Positions 17,772 through 25,844 of a stretch of 25,844 nucleotides of DNA are shown in pieces; position 1 is the first letter of the stretch; each line of letters begins with the position of its first letter. Origin of the DNA: Basidiobolus heterosporus B8920 (Eukaryota > Basidiobolomycota > Basidiobolomycetes > Basidiobolales > Basidiobolaceae); contig JNET01032895.1 in assembly GCA_000697455.1 (NCBI GenBank), forward strand, positions 1 through 25,844. The letters are read 5' to 3'. A program made the position numbers and the translations under genes. Under the pieces are notes generated by a model. It saw only the letters and a list, made by a program, of their open reading frames with translations. It was not told the DNA's origin and searched no databases.

Positions 17772-20700
17772 ATGTCATTTGAACCAACTGAAGCCAGTGG
17801 CTCCCCATTTTCACTTGCACAACCTGGTGATTCTTTCGAGTCAATCCTTGATTTAAGACCTACTGAACAAAAGCTTAAACGGAAGAGTACTTTCAACCAA
17901 AGTGTACACAGTCTAAGCGTTGAACCTATAGAACCGACGTTAAAAGTGACTCTTCCTCAGAATATTAATGAAGAGCAAGTGTATGAAATGTCGTTTCTGG
18001 CTTCTTGGTTAAATACGAACCTGGCAAACAAAGAGCATTTACTTGCCATATATAATAGAAGAAACCCTGAGGTGGAATGGAAATTGAACGCACGTACAGA
18101 AATAACAACTGCCAAGGTGAGACCTTTTAACAGCCAATATTTACTCACTTTGTGCATCCCACTCTTATAATTAATTAGGGGCTGAACTCTATTTGTCCTG
18201 TTAGGATATGCGTTCAGTATTTGTCGTCACAATGCCCTTTCGAGCTGACGAGGAGTCTACAGAGGACTCTTTTTACAAATTTTCCTTACAAACTAGCTTA
18301 AAGGAAAACTGCGAAGTAATCGGGTATGCGGAATGTCGTAAAGAACAGTTATTACTTTGTTGTGAACATGAAGTACCAGGTACTTTAACAATAGATTTGA
18401 GATATGTGATTTCCGAACAACTTTTAGCAGATAAAAAAGTCGGATCCATCTCTATATTCATGGAGAATGTAAGTACAGTCTTGGTATTGATTTTTAGTAT
18501 CACAGCGTGCTTAGCTTTTTTTGAAAGATTCCACGGTTACCCAGATCTGTTGGACTCCCACTCTTGAGAGTTTTTTCCTCCCCTATCCAGCAGACCTACC
18601 GACTTGTAAACAACCAGCAAATTCGCCTACGAGTCCATGAGTCGTTGTCTGAATCACCATTCATTTCTTCACTACCATGCAAACTATTGGGTCTCTTTAT
18701 TGTTGAAGAGCGAGATGTCATCCAAAAGCTGGAGTCTCTTGATCTTGCATATACAACTAATACAGACACCAACTACAAATTTATGGAGGATTTACAAACG
18801 ACACAGATCGATCGGCATAGAGATTTGCTTGAATATTACGCGGATATCTTTCATGAGCTGAACCACAAGCTGCAGACCAAAATCATGGAAGGTGAAGGGG
18901 ATTTTCGCAGAAGTCCGGAAAAAAAAGAGGAAGAGCTACAGTGGCTACCATTGAATTGTTGCATTCAACAAATGCAGGTCGAGGAAATTGAGCAGGCTAA
19001 ATGTAATAGAACCTCCGAATAACTCAAATGTTGGCCAGTGCATTAAATTTGTTCAATTTTCTAGTCTCTAGCTACTCTATCGTAACATTTGGTGCACCAT
19101 GTGCGCATTCAATTCTCTACCAAGAGAAATCCTCACTTTCTCCGAAGGATGTATATCAAACATCCTATTGTACAGAGTATCTGGATAATACTGTTGAGCA
19201 TCTGAGGTCTGATGTGGAGAATCTAACTCAGGCCCTAGAGAAATGCGTTCAAACTACACTAGAGGGGGTACACAATGGCTCGTTCGACACTATTGGTTTG
19301 AAGAAGCAGCTAAGTGAGCTAAGGTTTTTGGCAGATGGGCTACGTAAATACACTGTAGACTTCCTGGATACAACCATGTTTCAAGAAGGACGTGCCGAGA
19401 ACAACCCTACTGTCGCTGCGATATGCGAAGAGGTTGACCTCGTCAGCTATCAGTTGAACGAAGAGAGTTTGCCCAGTCTAATGGAATTGATTGACTCTTT
19501 CACCACAACACGAGCAAGTGCACACACAGCACAAATCTCGTTGGAGCAGTGTCTAGAACAGATTCGATCGGCTAATGCCAACGTCAAAGCGCGACTCTTT
19601 TGCCTTATAGATTGCTATCTACTCACTGTAGATAAAGAGCACACAGACAATGTGACCATGAGAAAAAGGGATGATATCGCTCTGTCGCAGGCTATCACTG
19701 CTGTTGCTACTGGATTTGTTTGTATGGTTGACGAGTGCTTAGAAACCTTGAATCCGTCGAAATCTGATAGACATCAGTTCCTTTGGTCGCTATTTTGGGA
19801 GAGACTCGAGCAAGTCGGGTTTGTGTGTCAATTCGAGAGTTTACTCAGCGCGTACGGCCATGAATACAACATGCTTGTTGATACATATAAGGCACTGCGT
19901 TCTATTGAGCACTCGGTAAAGATTAGCCTTCATGCAGTACCGGGGGATTTCCAAATCGATCAAGCACTAGATGTTTTCGGGCACCACGGGTCCATTGTGA
20001 TATCGGTAGGGATCCCAGACACTTATTTTGCAAAGGTAAACTCGTCTCTGCAGAACGGTGGCCGTATCTCTGTGGTCCCAATCATCTTCACTCAAGGAAT
20101 CAACGAACAACAAGCCTATGCCAACATGATGGGTGATTTGAAGTTCCAAGACAAAATCAATGCTGAGAGTTGTGAACAGTATTGTCTTTATTTAACCAGG
20201 TACAAATGTTGGTGGGAAATGCGCGCTATTCCTGGAAACTACGCTGATTATTGGAAACAAGCTGATCAAATGATGACCAGACTGAAAACCGAGGTTGACA
20301 ACGCAAATCAGTCATTTCTGCAGAAAGCCTGGAGAATCAAAGCCACAACATCCCCAATGATACTCCAGCTTGCATCTGAGATAACGTTACTAGTTGGTTC
20401 GTATCCCCAGCTGGATAGCACTGAACCGCAGCATGAGCCTGAATGCCATATTGCAGACTCGAGTGTTGTTGCGTCATTCGTACTACCACGCTGCTCCATG
20501 CGTTATACTATGTGCAAATCAGCCAAAGACCGTACCTCGATGTCGGTAACCTTAGAACAAGCCAAAATATTGAAAAACATCCATCAAATTTCTGACGAAT
20601 ATTATGGCAAAATTCTCAAAGCAATGCGTGAAGAATGTGGCGTTCGAATTGCAAATATTGAAAGAAATTTCAAACTGGGGTTATGGGAAACTAAGAACCA

Positions 20701-20902
20701 CGAAAATGGAGCGATCGAGGAACCTTCGTCAGAACTTACCAAACTCACACTTCAAGTTATCCCTAACCCGTTGTTGAATGATGAACATTCGGTTCCGAAA
20801 CGAGGAGAAAAAGGCAAGTACGCTTTCAATTTTTGGCAACTGTATTTCTTTCCCGAAGAATACCGGCCAGCCTCTCGAGTCATTGCGAATTTTCAAAGTT
20901 AG
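17772..20902 (+). CDS. INPP4: Inositol polyphosphate 4-phosphatase (INPP4 family; four exons)
   Basis: Exons are 17772-18116, 18205-18468, 18594-19002 and 19065-20902 (introns 88, 125 and 62 nt; the second acceptor is a CAG/CAG tandem, so exon 3 may start at 18591); about 951 aa. The active site is C823-K-S-A-K-D-R829-T, the CX5R motif peculiar to INPP4, followed by M-S-V-T-L-E-Q. The C-terminal K-Y-A-F-N-F-W-Q-L-Y-F-F-P-E-E-Y-R-P block and the YSIVTFGAPCAH segment are further INPP4 landmarks. The N-terminal 230 residues probably form the C2-like lipid-binding domain. INPP4 enzymes remove the 4-phosphate of PtdIns(3,4)P2, giving PtdIns3P on endosomes. Length matches animal INPP4 (about 920-980 aa). 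The frame change near 19022 is a 62-nt intron, not a break: AAA T joins TC TCT AGC in phase. Confidence 0.9.
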
Positions 20903-21368
20903 TTCACTCTATCATACTATTGTCAGTATCACCATCCCTAGTTTTGATACGTTGAGGGATTTACTATAAATATTATGCCACAAGTGTGTTTCCGCCACTA
21001 GCTCGCCATTCATGCATTCGCAGTATTTTCCTTTGTTGCGCGTAATCACATGATATCATTAAATATTATTCACAAATATATCATCAACCATCTAATCTCA
21101 CCTAGTATTAGTTACTCAGTATATTGTTCAATCCACCGTCATCATCTTCTACACCGTCACTTCTGACTATCAAATGGTGACGAAATACTTAGAAATCCAT
21201 GGGATTCACATATATTACTTCTTTAAAATCAATCACATGCTATCATCAGTCTAATTCAGCACTCCACCTCCCTTCTTTATCCCTTAGCCGCATAGCCTCC
21301 CTTAGTGGAACCAGAAAGACAAGCTTCCAAGTCAACTAATAACAATAAACCTGAGCCTACTTTTAGAT
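20903..21368. other. Spacer between INPP4 and the four-TM orphan
   Basis: 466 bp of AT-rich DNA with no gene seen. It presumably holds the INPP4 polyadenylation region and the promoter of the next gene; the CT-rich stretch CTCCACCTCCCTTCTTTATC at 21262-21281 is compatible with a fungal promoter. Confidence 0.45.
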
Positions 21369-22454
21369 ATGTCGAGTGACTCGGAACAAGAACCAAGGCT
21401 TCCCAACCCAGAAGTCCCGGATAAAGTTGAGGATCTCAATGCTAATGAAAGCACAGAAAATATTTCGAACGAACAAAGCTCTTCCAGCGAAAAGGAAGAC
21501 AGTATCCAAGAAGATTTGCAGGAAACTCCTGAGATAGAACCCGAAGTCCCCCAAAAGAAGAAACGTGGAAAGAAGAAGGATAAAAAGAGTAAATCCAGTA
21601 AGGAGCAAAAGAAACCCACCAAAAATCAGGATAAGAAAGAAGCGGATAGAATACAAGAGAACGCTGAAAAAGAACAAGAGCAAAGAGCGGATAAAGAATG
21701 GGTGAAAATGGATAAAGTCCCGGAAAAGGACGAGATACTCAACACTGCCCTTACAGAACAATCAGAAGAGCAAGGGGGAAAAGCGAAGAAAAAAGAAGTT
21801 GACCCAGATATAGATACGGAAAAGCAAGCAGTTTTCGAGAATATGTGGAATAAAGCTATACAAGAGTCACAACGAGCTAATAACACTCCAAAACCCAAAT
21901 CCCAAAATGACCGACCTGGCAGTAATTCAAGCAAGAGCCTTGGCAAAAGGAATGAAAAAGAAGAGATCTCCCCACGAAATCCGCCACCTTCGGTCACTAG
22001 AAGATTTCTTGGTCATATTCTGCAAGCGCTGCTGGACCTAACCCACACCAACTCTACTGCATTTGCTGTTAACTTACTATGGCATAGTGCAGCTGTTTAT
22101 TACCTAATACTCCGTCCACGAAAGGCACTCCTTGCGAATGCAGTAGTCTCGGGCGGAAAGAGTGGGGTTCCTCACTTTGCAATTGACACTGTAAAATTCT
22201 TAGGCGGTGTCCATGCTGCTTGGGCTTTGTTGTCTCTTTTGTCATTTAAAATCAAAGACTCCACCGCCCAGAAGGCCATTCTACTAGCATTTACTCTGGC
22301 AAATTTCAGCCATTTGTATTTTAATTTATCGGCCCTTGCCTCGGGAAGATGGAGAATCTGGTTTACTAAGATCACTGCTGGTAGTAGCTTAGTCACATTA
22401 GTGAATATTGCCTGCTACTTGGCGTCAGTAAAGAAGAACGGTCGCTACTTGTGA
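21369..22454 (+). CDS. Uncharacterised protein: long Lys/Glu-rich N-terminus and C-terminal four-helix membrane domain
   Basis: This is an intronless 361-aa protein. Residues 1-205 are disordered and charged: first acidic/Ser (SSSSEKEDSIQEDLQE), then a strongly basic block (KKKRGKKKDKKSKSSKEQKK, about 58-77), then mixed K/E. Residues about 215-355 hold four hydrophobic segments: AFAVNLLWHSAAVYYLILR, VKFLGGVHAAWALLSLLSF, QKAILLAFTLANFSHLYFNL and FTKITAGSSLVTLVNIACYL. The pattern GGVHAAW ... ANFSHLYFNL ... ASGRW suggests a conserved fold I cannot name. There is no signal peptide, so the tail is probably cytosolic and the four helices anchor it in an internal membrane. The basic block could bind acidic lipid or RNA (inference). 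The ATG at 21369 is the first in the frame. Confidence 0.78.
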   Translation: MSSDSEQEPRLPNPEVPDKVEDLNANESTENISNEQSSSSEKEDSIQEDLQETPEIEPEVPQKKKRGKKKDKKSKSSKEQKKPTKNQDKKEADRIQENAEKEQEQRADKEWVKMDKVPEKDEILNTALTEQSEEQGGKAKKKEVDPDIDTEKQAVFENMWNKAIQESQRANNTPKPKSQNDRPGSNSSKSLGKRNEKEEISPRNPPPSVTRRFLGHILQALLDLTHTNSTAFAVNLLWHSAAVYYLILRPRKALLANAVVSGGKSGVPHFAIDTVKFLGGVHAAWALLSLLSFKIKDSTAQKAILLAFTLANFSHLYFNLSALASGRWRIWFTKITAGSSLVTLVNIACYLASVKKNGRYL

Positions 22455-22908
22455 TTTCGTGTAATTTCGTGTAATTTATTCCCGTATTTCATTCGTAGGT
22501 AGCCAATTCTCACACTTAGTATATATAAATTAAACTATCAGTTAATCAATCAGAGGATGGGTAAATTATGCAGTATCTAGCAGTAATCTGAACCAAGGCT
22601 TTTGTGTGGGAAATTCTTATCTTGGCTCATGTGATTACTCGATGTTATCGGGTGAGATCAAACTTCTTTTTGCGGAATTGATTAAAGCCAAGAGTAGATA
22701 AATCATCGGTCGCAAGCCAAATGCTTTCCCCAATCTAGAATTCTGAATTCCAAATATTTACATATTTACGATTGGTTTGAAGAAGGAATAAATTGTAGCA
22801 ATTATAAAGAATAGCTGTTTCTACCTTTAACCTCTAGATCTTGTTCACTTGAACCGATTTAACTTAACCTCTACCTTATCTTAACCAAACGTAAATAACT
22901 CGCCTAAC
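22455..22908. other. AT-rich spacer upstream of TVP18
   Basis: No gene is seen. Just after the preceding stop is a short direct repeat (ATTTCGTGTA twice, about 22456-22475). The TVP18 leader ends in a CT/AACC-rich stretch (CTTAACCTCTACCTTATC) before the ATG. Confidence 0.45.
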
Positions 22909-23821
22909 ATGAGTTTCATGGAAGAACTGAAATCTGGGAAATTCTCAGTCTATGCACAATGGTATGTTGATCTAGGTATTTTCTGTTCCAGAGCTAAGCT
23001 AATCAAGTTTGACTTCACCCTAGGGTTGGGATGCTATCCGCACTTCGTACGCGCATTTCTGTATAACTCTTCTTTTGGTTAACGATAACTAACTCGAACT
23101 GTTTGTGCGTTTAGTGATGCTCATTCTCGGTATCGTTGAATTCCTCAGAGTCCCTGTATTCTCGATTCTCGGCTTGTAAGTCACTTTACTCAAACCAGTA
23201 GAGAGGCTCTCCTTCTATTTAATATCTTCGTACTAATTTGATATATTTCAAGTATTTTCACAGCTTTAATCATTTTCATGGAGATTTCCTTTTTGACCAA
23301 GGTATGCTTGAGTTTTCTTTATTTTATACGTGACTCGCTCTTGGTTCTTTTATCATTTGCTAAACTCTAAACTTTTCTAGTGCTGCCCTACCAGTCCTAC
23401 CTTGTAAGTTATTCATAGTCCTAGAAAACTATGTTACGTACAAACTGTTAAACTCTCTTACTTTAGCGATAATTTTATCAAGAAGCTTTCAGGTAGCCAT
23501 ATTAGAGCTGGAGTTTACTTAGTGTAAGGCACTATATTTCTGGTCAGATCTAGTGTCAACCATGCATTAACATCCTATCATACAGCTTCGCCATTGTCAT
23601 GTGGCTCTCACTTATTCAACGCTTCAACGTTCTCTTCATTCCTGCAATCACCTTAACTTTCACTGCCATCTTCTACGGTAAGCATTATTTCATTTAAGGT
23701 TGCCCGTTACTTGGCCTGATTTTAACGAATTATAATTATAGCCACCGGCTACTTCAAAGGCCAAGAAAGAACCTCCACCTCCATGATGCCAGGAGCTGGA
23801 AAATTCGTCTCTATGGTCTAA
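22909..23821 (+). CDS. TVP18: Golgi membrane protein Tvp18 (eight small exons)
   Basis: Exons are 22909-22961, 23024-23046, 23115-23175, 23253-23301, 23381-23403, 23467-23523, 23586-23677 and 23742-23821; introns are 62-77 nt; the spliced product is 145 aa. The spliced text follows the family in order: MSFMEELKSGKFSVYAQW, VGMLSALLMLILGIVEF, LIIFMEISFLTK, CCPTSPTFDNFIKKL, SHIRAGVYLVFAIVMWLSL, TAIFYATGYFKGQE. Four hydrophobic segments are present. Tvp18 is a small tetraspan protein of late-Golgi/Tlg2-containing vesicles; its molecular role is poorly defined. Every junction keeps frame and restores family residues. Two exons are only 23 nt long, so automatic predictors may miss the gene entirely. 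It lies 690 bp upstream of another Tvp-like gene in the same direction. Confidence 0.92.
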
Positions 23822-24512
23822 ATGGAAGTTGAAGCATCATCTATGTTAGACTCTTACATACAAACAACCATTTTTCTTAACCTTCTTCGCAATACAGTAG
23901 ATACAAAAGTTTCAAATTGGAATTCATTTACGTGCCAATTATATAAATACTTTGAATTATCAATGTTGCCGTTTTTTTGATCACGCTTTTAGTATTCTCT
24001 ATAGTTCTCGAGGTAAACTCTGTTGACTCTTAATTTTGGTTCTCTGAGATCTCGGGAAATGATGACTAATGTCGAGGAAGCAGTATTTATGCAGTATTTA
24101 TGCAGTATTCGATTAATGGAATACCTATTTGTTGTGTAGAAGGATGTTTATTTGTTATACAAATGGTTGCTTATTTGAGATGGTACAAAACCATCTAATC
24201 AAGCTTGTATTCAAACCACGCAAATATTCTCCAATCAATTGGGCCTCCGAATAAAAACCTAATAACAAAACGCGTGGAGGGCAGGGAGTCGGGTGATGCT
24301 ATACATGATGCTATAGATTATGTTATATTAAAAAGAACGTCCAAAGATGCTAGATAATTGGACCAACTGCACTATATCAATAAACGTTATTCTGATCTAT
24401 CACACCAACCTAGACACTATTTATCTGAGGTTCTGCTTATCCAAGCCATTCATATCCCATCTAGTGTACTCTTGTAAATTATCCTACCTTCCTTCCCACC
24501 CTCCTTCACTAG
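23822..24512. other. Spacer between TVP18 and the Tvp15-like gene
   Basis: This 690-bp AT-rich stretch has no gene visible. It contains an 11-bp direct repeat (GCAGTATTTAT twice plus GCAGTATTC, about 24080-24109). The last 40 bp before the next ATG are pyrimidine-rich (CTACCTTCCTTCCCACCCTC), a typical fungal leader. Confidence 0.5.
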
Positions 24513-25613
24513 ATGTTTTTTAGATTCAATATTATGAACAAATTCTTCAACCGCGCCAGCCTCGCTCTAGTGACTAATCTGTTGAATCTTGTGTTATTTT
24601 CACTAGTCCTTGCCGCAGGTATTCTCAATATTGTGAAAGGGCCCAAAGATTTTGCTTACATAGGAGCGAACGTGTATCTGTGGTAAGAGATAGTGTTTCT
24701 CGAGGTTTTTAAGCTATACACCAACCGCTCGAGTATTTATAGTTTGCTCGCCATCCTACTTTTCGTCACCGAAATCGTTTGTTTCAAGAAGGTTGTGCAA
24801 CAATGCCAGTTCATATACACCCATCGAGGCCGTAGCTTTGTCTACCTTTAGTAAGAATTCTTATACTTCCTTCAACTGGGGTCTGATTTAACTGAATTCT
24901 TTAGCCTGGGCTTTTTCGTGTATGTTAAGGGCTCTGCATATCATCAATTTAGTGGAATTTATTGTATTACGATGGCATGTTTACTCTTAATGTTCTCTTT
25001 CCTTAAACAGTATCCAGGTCGCTGCGAATTAAAGATTAGCATAGCGTGGTTAAGAAATGGCTTGTCTGGGCGAGAACCGGAGCTGAAAGAGATAGGGTGT
25101 ATGGATAATGAGGTGGTAGGCCATTCGCCTCCAGTAATGCCCTCGCCTATAGTACCTCCTAGCCTTATTTATCATCCTACATATCAGCTACCTCATCAAT
25201 TACCCCATCAATTACCCCATCAATTACCCCATCAATTACCCCATCAATTACCCCATCAATTACCCCCTAGGTCGATTTCTAACCCTAATCTTCATGTGAC
25301 TACTCCTAGGTTGCCAAGGAATGAGGAGATTACTGCTCAACCAACCTCTCATATCTATAGATACCCGGGAATTCTACCAGCAAGGCATCCATGGAGCACA
25401 ATGAAATCAAATCCGTATTCTTTTTCATCTCCAAATTCTTGGTACTACAATGGGTCTCCTTACTTCTACCCAGCTATGTTACCTTCTCGCGTATCTCATC
25501 AGCATCAACTGTGCCCTTCATATACTGGTTTACCCAACGGGCCAAGAGACACATGTAAATACCCTTATGCCCACCCTTATGCCAGGTGTCGATCTCATTC
25601 CATGGTAGCATGA
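24513..25613 (+). CDS. Tvp15/COPI-associated-family-like tetraspan protein with Pro-rich LPHQ-repeat tail (three exons)
   Basis: Exons are 24513-24682, 24743-24850 and 24905-25613; introns are 60 and 54 nt; about 328 aa. Residues 1-135 have four hydrophobic segments (LLNLVLFSLVLAAGILNIV; ANVYLCLLAILLFVTEIVCF; FVYLYLGFFVYV; IYCITMACLLLMFSFL). A H-R-G-R-S-F-V-Y-L-Y-L-G motif lies before the third. This resembles the G-R-G-x-x-Y-x-x-L-G signature of the COPI-associated/Tvp15 family, whose members sit in Golgi vesicles. The tail (about 160-328) is Pro/His/Tyr-rich and presumably cytosolic. It contains QLPH repeats (about 187-213) and a PYFYPAMLPSR segment, unlike Tvp15, which is short. The second ATG (Met8) could also be the start. 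Family assignment is from the hydrophobic pattern and one motif, so moderate. Confidence 0.62.
25186..25267 (+). repeat. 12-bp coding minisatellite (QLPH)n
   Basis: A diverged first unit (CAGCTACCTCAT) is followed by five exact CAATTACCCCAT units (25198-25257) and a partial one. The DNA identity of the units indicates recent expansion. Copy-number change keeps the frame. Confidence 0.9.
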
Positions 25614-25844
25614 CGTGATTTAATATAAATCAATAAACACCACCGAGCTATAGACCCTGGTGGATTATTATTCTCGTCTAAAATCTGGATTATTCTATTA
25701 ACCAATAGAATTTCCCTGACGAGAGATGCACATGAACTTATTTTGTTGTTTGTGTGGAAAGAAGTGGGAGCTGACTCAGCTACACCCAAATTCCATCTAT
25801 AATCAAAATTTCGTACGCTTTATGTTGGAGAATGGCAGGAGGCG
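25614..25844. other. Downstream flank, no gene seen
   Basis: The stretch follows the stop at 25613. CAATAAA at 25631-25637 is a plausible polyadenylation signal. The minus-strand frame across 25595-25789 has no family features. Confidence 0.4.

Noticed and set aside
19003-19064. Stop codon and frame change read as a pseudogene break in INPP4
   Set aside because: A 62-nt GT-AG intron in the right phase removes the stop and restores continuous INPP4 sequence.
21332-21997. Phe/Leu/Ser-rich minus-strand frames opposite the four-TM orphan
   Set aside because: Complement of Lys/Glu-rich codons always yields Phe/Leu/Ser; no independent gene evidence.
25186-25267. 12-bp repeats considered as a CRISPR array
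   Set aside because: Units are contiguous without spacers and lie in an open coding frame.

Overview
The window looks like nuclear DNA of an early-diverging filamentous fungus, from Mucoromycota, Zoopagomycota or a close relative. The evidence is: (i) intron-rich genes whose GT-AG introns are mostly 44-90 nt with CTAAC/CTGAT-type branch sites; (ii) fungal proteins such as a PacC/Rim101-type zinc-finger factor, a Ser-rich GPI-type chitin deacetylase, a Pro/Gln-rich type I metacaspase, a DUF1769 protein and Tvp18; (iii) an INPP4-type inositol polyphosphate 4-phosphatase, a family that to my knowledge is absent from common Dikarya models. The species cannot be fixed from the sequence. Most genes had to be assembled by joining exons. 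I did this by hand, using splice signals, reading phase and family continuity.

Layout. Positions 1-617 hold a tRNA-like element fused to a decayed copia-type Gag/protease fragment. This segment is separated from the rest by an exact 19-bp Tn5 mosaic end (618-636), so it is probably a library or assembly chimera and its linkage to the other genes should not be trusted. 637-1875 has no recognisable gene. 1876-3338 is a two-exon low-complexity orphan. 3339-4738 is mostly noncoding with short repeats. 4739-5711 encodes a DUF1769 protein (+), convergent with a CPD1-like 2H phosphodiesterase (5851-6465, -). That gene is divergent from a chitin deacetylase (6998-8417, +), which in turn is convergent with a histidine phosphatase of the phosphoglycerate mutase family (8573-9562, -). 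A metacaspase (9908-11603, -) and a C-terminal-RRM protein (12025-13693, -) follow. After a 1.5-kb gap come PacC/Rim101 (15183-17289, +), INPP4 (17772-20902, +), a Lys/Glu-rich four-TM orphan (21369-22454, +), TVP18 (22909-23821, +) and a TVP15/COPI-associated-like membrane protein (24513-25613, +).

The genes do not form an obvious biosynthetic cluster or a dedicated new system; this is mainly ordinary fungal housekeeping and regulatory sequence. Loose themes are cell wall and pH response (chitin deacetylase, PacC) and endomembrane function (INPP4, Tvp18, Tvp15-like, possibly the four-TM orphan). Points most worth a second look are the sequencing-adapter junction, the loss of one metal-ligand Asp in the chitin deacetylase, the INPP4 gene, the PacC factor without YPX[L/I] motifs, an intron carrying duplicated candidate branch points, and the two Tvp-like genes side by side.
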